Source of the DNA: Nautiliales bacterium
Lineage (GTDB): Bacteria > Campylobacterota > Campylobacteria > Campylobacterales > JAADDX01
Assembly (NCBI GenBank): GCA_030826765.1
Contig: JAUUDM010000016.1
Coordinates: forward strand, 68,070-125,248
Direction of reading: 5' to 3'
Length of the DNA stretch: 57,179 bases
Positions within the stretch are counted from its first letter, which is position 1. Every line of letters starts with the position of its first letter. This document shows positions 8,066-17,419 of this stretch, piece after piece. The notes under the pieces are model-generated. The model was not told the DNA's origin and ran no database searches. It was given only the letters and a program-made list of their open reading frames with translations. The position numbers and the translations under genes were made by a program.

Positions 8066-9857
8066 AATATTTTTTATATTTTTTAATTTAGCATTATTTT
8101 TATTGTGGTTAAATTATCCTCAAAATCAATTTACTTTAAGAAGTGATGATATTTATTATTCATTTAACAAAAATAGTCCAAATCAAAATATTATATTTTT
8201 AGATATAGATGAAAAAAGTATAAATAAATTTGGTCGTTGGCCTTGGAATAGAAAACTTTTAGCAAAAGTTTTTGATCAATTAAAACAGTCTAAAATAGTA
8301 GTTTTAGATATGGTATTTTCAGAACCTACTAAACAAGACACCATTTTAGCAAATTCTATTTCCAATTTAAATGCTGTTTGTGGATTTTTCCTTCGTTCAC
8401 TTGCCACTCAAACTGTAAATGATAAAGTATTGGATATTTTATCAGATTCATCAGTAGAGATGAATGGAGCATTTTTATCCGCAAAATTTGCAGAGGCAAA
8501 TGTTTATAAAATAGCTCAAAGTTGTACTTTAAATGGTATTTTTTCTACAATACCAGATAGTGATGAGTTGTATAGGCATTATCCTTTAGCTATGATTTAC
8601 AAAGATTATCAATTTCCATCTATTGGTCTTCAATCATTGCGGCTTTATTTTAATCAAGATGCAAAAATAACTCATCATACTTTAGAAATAGGCGGTAGAA
8701 AAGTTCCATTAGAAAATAATTATTTAGTTAAGTTAAATTATTATAAATTAAATAGATATCATAGAGTTTCTATAACTGATGTGAATAAAACAGATTTTAA
8801 AAATAAAATAGTAATTGTAGGGATTTCAGAAGCTGGAATTTCAGATTTAAGAGCAACTCCTCTTGGACAAATACCAGGTCCACTTTTACATTACACTTTT
8901 ATATCAAATATTCTAAATAAAGATTTTATACGATTTTCAAAAACAGTTGATGCAGTTATATTTATTATCTTTTTACTATTACCTTTAATTTTATCAAAAT
9001 TTATTAAAAATCTTAAATTAAGAGTTGTTTTTTATATGCTAATTCCTACATTATTTATTTTTATTTCAATATTAATTTATAGATTTATAAATTTTCAAAT
9101 AGAGCTTTTTTATCCTATTTTTGGCTTTATTTTGAATATGTTTTTAATAGAAGGTTTTATGTTTTATAAAAAAGAAAAAGAGACAAAATTTATAAAAGAT
9201 GCATTCAAAAGTTACCTCTCACCTGAGCTTTTAAATGAAATTTCTAAACATCCAGAAAGATTAAAACTTGGCGGAGAAAAAAAAGAAGCTACTATTTTAT
9301 TTACAGATATTAGAAATTTTACTACTCTTTCAGAAAATTTAGATCCAAAAGATGTAGTTGAACTTATAAACTCTATTTTTACTCCATTATCTCGTATTAT
9401 TATAGAGCATAAAGGAATGGTTGATAAATATATTGGAGATGCAATAATGGCTATTTATAATGCTCCAGTAGATGTAAAAAATCACCCTACTTTAGCTTGT
9501 AAGAGTGCAGTTTTGATGCAATTAGAGCTAAAAGAAATCAATAAAAATCTTAAAGCTAAAGGTTTTAAAGAAATAGCTATGGGTATTGGAATTAATACTG
9601 ATTTTGTAGCTGTTGGAAATATGGGAAGTGATATTAAATTTAACTATTCTGCTCTTGGTGATGGAGTAAATTTAGCTTCAAGATTGGAATCAGCTACAAA
9701 AGTAGTAGGAGAACATATTTTAATATCAAAATCCACTTATGATAGAATTGATAAAAATTATTTTATTTGTAAATCTCAAGGAAGTATAAAAGTAAAAGGT
9801 AAAGAAAAAGAAATTGAAATATATTCTTTGCATGGGTTTGGGAAGTATAAAATTTAA
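8055..9857 (+). CDS. CHASE2-domain class III adenylate cyclase (second copy)
   Basis: A 600-residue paralogue of the cyclase at 2859: N-terminal membrane segment, CHASE2 domain (about 25-290, FLDIDEKSINKFGRWPWNR), three membrane segments (about 295-370) and cyclase domain (about 405-590). Metal-binding aspartates are Asp418 (LFTDIRNF) and Asp462 (KYIGDAIMA). The adenine-selecting Lys is kept in DKYIGD, and the partner position is Ser in YSALGDGVNLASRLE, where the first copy has Thr. The C-terminal TPR-like tail of the first copy is missing. It starts at an ATG inside FecR2 with no good Shine-Dalgarno of its own, so translation is probably coupled. cAMP as product is predicted from the Lys, not shown. 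Confidence 0.88.
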   Translation: MKNKIFFIFFNLALFLLWLNYPQNQFTLRSDDIYYSFNKNSPNQNIIFLDIDEKSINKFGRWPWNRKLLAKVFDQLKQSKIVVLDMVFSEPTKQDTILANSISNLNAVCGFFLRSLATQTVNDKVLDILSDSSVEMNGAFLSAKFAEANVYKIAQSCTLNGIFSTIPDSDELYRHYPLAMIYKDYQFPSIGLQSLRLYFNQDAKITHHTLEIGGRKVPLENNYLVKLNYYKLNRYHRVSITDVNKTDFKNKIVIVGISEAGISDLRATPLGQIPGPLLHYTFISNILNKDFIRFSKTVDAVIFIIFLLLPLILSKFIKNLKLRVVFYMLIPTLFIFISILIYRFINFQIELFYPIFGFILNMFLIEGFMFYKKEKETKFIKDAFKSYLSPELLNEISKHPERLKLGGEKKEATILFTDIRNFTTLSENLDPKDVVELINSIFTPLSRIIIEHKGMVDKYIGDAIMAIYNAPVDVKNHPTLACKSAVLMQLELKEINKNLKAKGFKEIAMGIGINTDFVAVGNMGSDIKFNYSALGDGVNLASRLESATKVVGEHILISKSTYDRIDKNYFICKSQGSIKVKGKEKEIEIYSLHGFGKYKI

Positions 9858-9883
9858 CTAATTTTTAATCATAGACTTTTTTT

Positions 9884-9892
9884 TGCTATAAT
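9884..9892 (+). promoter_or_regulatory. Extended -10 promoter for recA
   Basis: TGC-TATAAT lies 32-40 nt before the recA ATG, preceded by a T-run and followed by an AAAAGG Shine-Dalgarno at about 9910. No inverted repeat resembling a LexA box is visible next to it, in line with the lack of a classical SOS system in many Campylobacterota. Confidence 0.6.
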
Positions 9893-9923
9893 TTTAATAA
9901 AATAAAATAAAAGGTTTTAAAAT

Positions 9924-12229
<2,306 letters not shown>

Positions 12230-12481
12230 TTGAAAAAATTAGATTTTGATTTTTTAGACAAAAATGAGTTTGATTTTAAACTCCTTTTTGTTATATTTGC
12301 AATATTCGCAATGGCGATTTATGTAGGCTTTTTGATTTATGGGAATAGGGGAATTAATAGATTGATTGAATTAAAATCACAAAAAGAGATTTTAGTTAAA
12401 AGAGATGAAGCTTTAAGAAAAGAGAATGTGAAACTTCAAAAAGAGTATTTTGGATTAAAAGATATAGAAGGCGATAAATGA
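12230..12481 (+). CDS. FtsB/DivIC-like small membrane coiled-coil protein
   Basis: An 83-residue protein with a cytoplasmic N-terminus, one membrane segment (about 18-41, LLFVIFAIFAMAIYVGFLIY) and a coiled coil (about 45-75, rich in KEILVKRDEALRKEN-type heptads), the shape of the septum formation initiator family (FtsB/DivIC). It starts with TTG directly after the eno stop, with AAAGAA as a weak Shine-Dalgarno. It sits where H. pylori has HP0155. A role in the divisome through FtsL/FtsQ partners is inferred from the architecture and synteny. Confidence 0.7.
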   Translation: MKKLDFDFLDKNEFDFKLLFVIFAIFAMAIYVGFLIYGNRGINRLIELKSQKEILVKRDEALRKENVKLQKEYFGLKDIEGDK

Positions 12482-13047
12482 GAATTATTTTATTTTTATT
12501 AGTATTTATTATTTTAAATGCGAGAGAAAATCCATTTGTGCCGGTAATTACTAATGAAAATAAAAATTTAATACAACAAGATACTCTTAAAGAAACTAAA
12601 GTATTACTTCCAAGTGACGCAAGAATTTTAAAATCAGTTACATTTACTTATCAAACATTAACGGGTTCAATTTTAAATAAAACTATAATTATAAATAAAG
12701 CAATTAATTGGCACTCTCCGATATTTATTTCTCAACAAAAAATAAAAAATGATGTGAAAAAAGTAAAAGTAGGCTTTTTATATTTTTATATTGATAAATA
12801 TAAAGTTTTAATTTCTTCAAAAGATAAAATGATTAGACATTTTGTATTAGTTGAGCCATTTAGAGTTATTTTTGATTTTAAAGCAAATAAGAGATTTTTA
12901 ACTTATAAAAAAGATGTGAATAGTTTTATAAAAAAAGTTGTTATTGGAAATCACAATGATTTTTATAGAGTTGTTTTATATACTGATGGAGTTTATAAAC
13001 CAATAATTAAAAAAGTGGCAAAAGGATATTTGATTGATTTTAAATAA
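12478..13047 (+). CDS. AMIN-domain envelope protein
   Basis: A 189-residue protein with an N-terminal signal peptide (LFLLVFIILNA). A C-terminal AMIN-type beta domain at about 95-189 shows the strand series VGFLYFYIDKYKV, EPFRVIFDFKA, RVVLYTDG and GYLIDFK. AMIN domains direct proteins to peptidoglycan or secretins. It overlaps the preceding gene by 4 nt and the following aroK by 14 nt. It occupies the position of H. pylori HP0156. The exact role is unknown. Confidence 0.72.
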   Translation: MRIILFLLVFIILNARENPFVPVITNENKNLIQQDTLKETKVLLPSDARILKSVTFTYQTLTGSILNKTIIINKAINWHSPIFISQQKIKNDVKKVKVGFLYFYIDKYKVLISSKDKMIRHFVLVEPFRVIFDFKANKRFLTYKKDVNSFIKKVVIGNHNDFYRVVLYTDGVYKPIIKKVAKGYLIDFK

Positions 13048-13534
13048 AAATATAGTTCTTACAGGATTTATGGGAAGTGGAAAATCTACAATAGGTAGAA
13101 TTTTAGCTAAAAAATTAGAACATAGTTATTTTTTGGATACTGATTCTTTAATAGAACATTTTGAAAATAGAGAAATTAGCGATATTTTTGCAAATGAGGG
13201 TGAAGAATATTTTAGAGATGCAGAAAAAAGAGTCTTTAATTGGGTAAAAAATGATGTTAAAAATGCAATAATATCCACAGGTGGTGGACTTCCTGTTTTT
13301 GTGCCAGAAATAAAAGAAGCTGGGATTGTAATTTATCTAAAAGTAGAGTTTGATGATATTGTAAAAAGATTGGATGAAGAAGAGATAAAAAAACGCCCAC
13401 TTTTTGCTGATTTAACAAAAGCAAAAGAGCTATTTTTATTAAGAGATGAAATTTACACAAGACTTGCTGATTATACTATTGAAAATAGAAATATTGAAGA
13501 GAGTGTAGAGAGTATATTAAAACTTATTAAATAA
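13034..13534 (+). CDS. aroK: Shikimate kinase
   Basis: A 166-residue kinase that phosphorylates shikimate at the 3-hydroxyl with ATP in aromatic amino acid synthesis. It has the P-loop GFMGSGKSTIGR near residue 11, the shikimate-binding DTDSLIE, FRDAEKRV and STGGGLP, and the lid region KKRPLF. The start is TTG inside the previous gene, preceded by AAAGGA; no ATG fits better. The H. pylori equivalent is HP0157. Confidence 0.95.
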   Translation: MILNKNIVLTGFMGSGKSTIGRILAKKLEHSYFLDTDSLIEHFENREISDIFANEGEEYFRDAEKRVFNWVKNDVKNAIISTGGGLPVFVPEIKEAGIVIYLKVEFDDIVKRLDEEEIKKRPLFADLTKAKELFLLRDEIYTRLADYTIENRNIEESVESILKLIK

Positions 13535-13565
13535 AAGTCGATTTTAAAAGAAAAAGGAGGATGTT

Positions 13566-13766
13566 ATGGATGTTAATAATAATGTAAATATGGCAGCTGG
13601 AATGTTTGCTTTTAATAAATCAAAAGAAGTGAAAAATAATCAAGTTTTAGCAGCACTTGGTATGACACCACAAACAGAAAAAGCACAAGAAGTAATAGAT
13701 AATTCTATTAAAGAAGCTGCTTCAAAAGTAACAGGAAAAGGCTCTGGGCTTGATATCCAAGCTTAA
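13566..13766 (+). CDS. Small hypothetical protein with a strong ribosome binding site
   Basis: A 66-residue protein without membrane segments or signal peptide; asparagine and alanine-rich at the start, helical in the middle (QEVIDNSIKEAASKV), ending GKGSGLDIQA. It is preceded by AAAAAGGAGGATGTT, one of the best Shine-Dalgarno sequences in the window, so it may be made in quantity. Size, N-terminus MDVNNN and the C-terminal LDI-A ending vaguely resemble the YjfB putative motility family; that is weak. It lies four genes' length from fliQ, in a run of tightly packed genes. Function unknown. Confidence 0.65.
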   Translation: MDVNNNVNMAAGMFAFNKSKEVKNNQVLAALGMTPQTEKAQEVIDNSIKEAASKVTGKGSGLDIQA

Positions 13767-14328
13767 GGATTTTTATTTATCAAGAAGGAATTTTATTTCT
13801 TTTGATAATGTTGATTATACGGATGTATATGACCCATATTTAGATGAAAAAGTAGAAAATCCTATAATGATAATAGGTGAAGCACCAGGAGTAAATGAAG
13901 TAAAAGAAAAACAACCTTTCGTAGGAATGGCTGGTAAAAATTTAGATTATTTGATTAGTTTAAGCAAATATGATAGAAAAAAAGATATTTTAATTACAAA
14001 TGCATTTCCTTTTAGGACTTACGAAGGAAATAAAAATAGAACCCCCAAAGCAAGTGAATTAAAAGAGGGTGCAAAACTTTTACTTGAAGAGATAAAAATA
14101 GTAAAACCAAAATTAATTTTATTACTTGGTAATTCTGCAATAAAAGCTTTTAGTTATTTACCTATTGAAAATGCAAAAGAAGTTAAAAAATTTGAAAGAA
14201 ATTCAGTAAATGAGTTTGATTTTGGTTTTTATAAAACAAAAATAGGTGTAACTTTTCATCCAAGTCCTATTAGTTTTAATAGAAAAGATATAAGAGTTGC
14301 ACTTGAGAAATTTTTTAAGGAGATTTAG
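13750..14328 (+). CDS. Uracil-DNA glycosylase family protein lacking Fe-S cysteines
   Basis: A 192-residue protein with the family 4/5 signature at about 41-65: IIGEAPGVNEVKEKQPFVGM then AGKNLDYLI, followed by ITNAFPFRT and the C-terminal HPSP motif (VTFHPSPISF). These enzymes cut uracil from DNA. Unusually, the chain contains no cysteine at all, whereas family 4 enzymes use four cysteines for a 4Fe-4S cluster. The start is TTG inside the preceding gene with AAAAGG upstream; this gives full coverage of the domain. Activity is therefore uncertain; it could be a cluster-free subfamily. Confidence 0.78.
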   Translation: MISKLKDFYLSRRNFISFDNVDYTDVYDPYLDEKVENPIMIIGEAPGVNEVKEKQPFVGMAGKNLDYLISLSKYDRKKDILITNAFPFRTYEGNKNRTPKASELKEGAKLLLEEIKIVKPKLILLLGNSAIKAFSYLPIENAKEVKKFERNSVNEFDFGFYKTKIGVTFHPSPISFNRKDIRVALEKFFKEI

Positions 14329-14594
14329 TGGAAAGCCAAGTTTTAGCAATAGCAATAAGCGCTATGAAAGTAACTATGATCTTATCATTTCCCGCTTTAT
14401 TAGTAGCGATGATTATAGGTCTTTTAATCTCTATTTTTCAAGCGACTACTCAAATAAATGAGATGACTCTCTCTTTTGTGCCAAAACTTATTGGTATTGC
14501 TGTGGTTGTAGTTTTGACTGCTCCTTGGGCTATGACAACTTTGATTGATTTTACTACACGACTTTTTAAAATGATTCCTACTTTTATACAATGA
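14328..14594 (+). CDS. fliQ: Flagellar export apparatus protein FliQ
   Basis: An 88-residue protein with two membrane helices (about 14-38 and 50-75) and the conserved FliQ sequences LLISIFQATTQINEMTLSFVPK and TRLFKMIP (shown in part). It is a component of the flagellar type III export gate. The start is GTG, whose G is the last base of the previous stop codon, with AAGGAG upstream. Its own stop overlaps the murB start by 4 nt. The fliQ-murB pair is conserved in Campylobacter. No other flagellar structural gene is in this window. Confidence 0.95.
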   Translation: MESQVLAIAISAMKVTMILSFPALLVAMIIGLLISIFQATTQINEMTLSFVPKLIGIAVVVVLTAPWAMTTLIDFTTRLFKMIPTFIQ

Positions 14595-15337
14595 TTATAG
14601 ATTTTTCCAAACTTTCTACTATTTTAATAGGTTCAAAACTCGATGTAAAAATAGTAAATGAAGATAATTACAATGATGAATTAATTATAGGTCGTGCTTC
14701 TAATTCTCTTGTGTGTGGCGGAAACATTGGTGTTTTAGATGATAAATATAACTTTATAGAGATTAAAAATGGGCTTTTAAGAGTAGGTGCTAAAACATCA
14801 AATAGAGCTTTATATAATTTTACTAAAAAAAATAATATTGCTGGCTTTGAATTTTTATCGAAACTTCCTGGAAGTATTGGTGGAAGTATCAAAATGAATG
14901 CTGGTATGAAAAGTTATGAAATTAGTAATAATTTAGTATCAATTAATTCTAAAAATAAAAATAAGTTTAAGTTTGGGTATCGTTATTTAGATATAAATGA
15001 ACCTGTTTTTTATGCAGAATTTGAAATAAAAGAAGGTTTTAATGTTAAATTGGTAGAAGATTTTAAAAATATGAGAAAAAATCAACCAAACCTTCCAAGT
15101 CTTGGAAGTGCTTTTAAAAATCCAGAGGGGAATTATGCCGGAGCTTTGATAGAAAAAGTTGGACTTAAAGGTATTAAATTTGGTGGGGTAGGATTTAGTG
15201 AAATTCACGCAAATTTTTTGGTAAATTATGGAAATGGAAGTTGTGAAGATGTAATAAACGCTATAACTGAAGCTAAAAAAAGAGTTTTTAAAGAGTTTGG
15301 AATAGAGTTACAAGAAGAGATTAAAATAATTTTGTAA
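14591..15337 (+). CDS. murB: UDP-N-acetylenolpyruvoylglucosamine reductase
   Basis: A 248-residue short form, as in other Campylobacterota. It reduces the enolpyruvyl group of UDP-GlcNAc with NADPH and FAD, the second step of muramic acid synthesis. Seen: FAD-binding IGRASNSLVCGG, LPGSIGGSIKMNAG, the catalytic serine in LGSAFKNPEGNYAG, and the final LQEEIKIIL with the catalytic glutamate. Its start overlaps the fliQ stop. Confidence 0.95.
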   Translation: MIIDFSKLSTILIGSKLDVKIVNEDNYNDELIIGRASNSLVCGGNIGVLDDKYNFIEIKNGLLRVGAKTSNRALYNFTKKNNIAGFEFLSKLPGSIGGSIKMNAGMKSYEISNNLVSINSKNKNKFKFGYRYLDINEPVFYAEFEIKEGFNVKLVEDFKNMRKNQPNLPSLGSAFKNPEGNYAGALIEKVGLKGIKFGGVGFSEIHANFLVNYGNGSCEDVINAITEAKKRVFKEFGIELQEEIKIIL

Positions 15338-15347
15338 AGGAAAAATT

Positions 15348-16019
15348 TTGAATAAAAAGTTAGTTATTTTTGATTTAGATGGAACTTTGATTGATTCAGT
15401 TCCAGATTTAGCTAGTTCTGTGAATTTTATGTTAAAAAGTTTAGGAAGAGAAGAATTTAGTGAAGATATTATTCGTTTTTGGGTAGGAAATGGTGCTGAG
15501 GTTTTGGTAAAAAGAGCTTTAAGTGGAGATGTGAAAATAGATGAAAATATTGATGAAGAAACTTTAAAAAAAGCTATGACAGTTTTTTTAAATCATTATA
15601 ATGAAAATCTTGCAAACAAAACTTATTTGTATCCAAATGTAAAAGAAACTTTACAAGAATTAAAAAAGCAAAATTATTTTTTAACAATTGTTACAAATAA
15701 ACCTTATAAATTTGTAAAACCTATTTTAGAAAAATTAGAAATTATTGACTATTTTCCCTACTATTTAGGAGCTGATTCTTTAGATGAGAAAAAGCCTTCG
15801 CCTAAGCCACTTTTAGAGGTTTGTAAATATTTTGGAGTTGATAAAAATAAAGCGGTTATGGTAGGTGATTCTAAAAATGATATTTTAGCAGCAAATAATG
15901 CAAAAATGGATTCAATTGCTGTAAAATATGGGTATAACTATGGAGAAGATATTTCAAAATATAAACCGACTTTTGAAGTAGATGATATTTTTGAAATTAT
16001 TAAAATTTTAAAAGGATAA
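15348..16019 (+). CDS. HAD-family phosphatase, phosphoglycolate phosphatase type
   Basis: A 223-residue haloacid dehalogenase hydrolase. Motif I is FDLDGTLIDS with the nucleophilic Asp near residue 9; motif II is the Thr of IVTNKP; motif III is the Lys of KPSPKPLL; motif IV is VMVGDSKNDI. The cap domain (about 17-85) is of the small helical type. Overall it resembles phosphoglycolate phosphatase (Gph). The start is TTG with AAAGGA upstream. Substrate is predicted only. Confidence 0.85.
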   Translation: MNKKLVIFDLDGTLIDSVPDLASSVNFMLKSLGREEFSEDIIRFWVGNGAEVLVKRALSGDVKIDENIDEETLKKAMTVFLNHYNENLANKTYLYPNVKETLQELKKQNYFLTIVTNKPYKFVKPILEKLEIIDYFPYYLGADSLDEKKPSPKPLLEVCKYFGVDKNKAVMVGDSKNDILAANNAKMDSIAVKYGYNYGEDISKYKPTFEVDDIFEIIKILKG

Positions 16020-16021
16020 AA

Positions 16022-17419
16022 ATGAAAATAGCAATCATTGGTGGTGGCGTTGCTGGAAGTAGTGCTGCTATTTATTTAGCTAATTTAGGACTTGATGTAA
16101 CTCTGTTTGAAAAAAAAGAATCACTTGTTGATGGGCCTCCTATGTGTCATTTGCACGCAGGTGGAAATCTTTATAGAGAAATTTCGGATAATCAATGCAT
16201 ACAACTTCTAAAAGAATCAATCGAGCTTCTTAGACTCTATCCAAAAGCGATAGATTTTAGACCTACCATAATTGCGACTCCTACTTTTGATAAAGCTAAT
16301 CCATCTGATTTACTTCCAAGATTAGAACTTCTAAAAAAAGAGTATCAAAAACTAATAGATAAAGATGAAAAAAACAAAGTTTTAGGAGAGGTTGAAGATT
16401 ATTATAAACTATATTCAAAAGAAGATATTTTAAAACTAAAAGAAAAAGAAGTCACTACTCCAGAAACTTTAGATGACTGGATGGTGCCTTTTGCTAAAAA
16501 TGTAGATTTAGAAAAGATTAAATTTCCTGTGATTTTAGTTCAAGAATATGGGTTAAATGTTTTTAGAATAGGGGCGAGTGCTTATTTGATGTTAAAAAAA
16601 TTTCCAAATGCAAAAATTAAATTTAATTCACAAGTTTTAGAAGTAAAAGAAGATAAAAAATTTATCATTAAGTATATTCAAAATGGACAAACATATGAAG
16701 AAGAATTTGATTATGTGATTAATTCTGCTGGATTTGAGAGTGGTAAAATTGATGATTCTTTAAACAAAAAACGAGAAAGATTTGTAGAATTTAAGGCAGC
16801 TTATGTTACAAAATGGGAAAATAAAGAGCCTTTTTGGCCAGAAATTATTTTCCACGGCGAGAGGGGAACACCAAAAGGAATGGGACAATTCACACCATAT
16901 TTTGGAGGATATTTTCAATTACACGCAATGACAAAAGATATTACTCTTTTTGAAAATGGACTTGTAAAAAGTGATGAAAATTCATCTCAACCAAACCTTG
17001 ATAAAAAATTTATAGAAATTATAGAAAAAGGTTGGGATAAAAATATTGTAAAAGAAAGAACAAAAAAAGCAGTAAATCATTTATCAAATTTTATTCCTTC
17101 TTTTAGCAGTGTAAATGAAGCTTTCAAACCACTTTATGGAGCGCAACAGATTCCAGGAGAGGATGAGACACTTAGAGCAGCTGAAATATCTTTTGATGGA
17201 AATAAATATGCAAGATGTGAAATAGTAAAAGCTTCATCAGTTTTTGCAATGGCAGATGAGATTGTAAAAAAATTAGTAAAACTTGGAGTTTTAGATAAAA
17301 CTTCCAAAAGAATCGAAGAAATTAATTTAGACACAAAAGAAGTAGATGAGTTGGCTATGAAGTTAGCTGAAAATAGAGGATATCCTAAAGAGTTAGGAAG
17401 AGTTGTTTTTGGGGTTTAA
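16022..17419 (+). CDS. FAD-dependent oxidoreductase
   Basis: A 465-residue flavoprotein. It opens with the Rossmann dinucleotide fold IAIIGGGVAGSSAAIYLANL and an acidic FEKKE at the end of the second strand. A second FAD-contact region is VINSAGFESG (about 233-242). The middle has TKWENKEPFWPEIIFHGERG and the C-terminal region PLYGAQQIPGEDETLRAAE. No signal peptide or membrane helix. It overlaps the end of the convergent MCE gene by 4 nt. It follows the HAD gene after 2 nt. It does not match what I recall of malate:quinone oxidoreductase; the substrate is unknown. Confidence 0.75.
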   Translation: MKIAIIGGGVAGSSAAIYLANLGLDVTLFEKKESLVDGPPMCHLHAGGNLYREISDNQCIQLLKESIELLRLYPKAIDFRPTIIATPTFDKANPSDLLPRLELLKKEYQKLIDKDEKNKVLGEVEDYYKLYSKEDILKLKEKEVTTPETLDDWMVPFAKNVDLEKIKFPVILVQEYGLNVFRIGASAYLMLKKFPNAKIKFNSQVLEVKEDKKFIIKYIQNGQTYEEEFDYVINSAGFESGKIDDSLNKKRERFVEFKAAYVTKWENKEPFWPEIIFHGERGTPKGMGQFTPYFGGYFQLHAMTKDITLFENGLVKSDENSSQPNLDKKFIEIIEKGWDKNIVKERTKKAVNHLSNFIPSFSSVNEAFKPLYGAQQIPGEDETLRAAEISFDGNKYARCEIVKASSVFAMADEIVKKLVKLGVLDKTSKRIEEINLDTKEVDELAMKLAENRGYPKELGRVVFGV

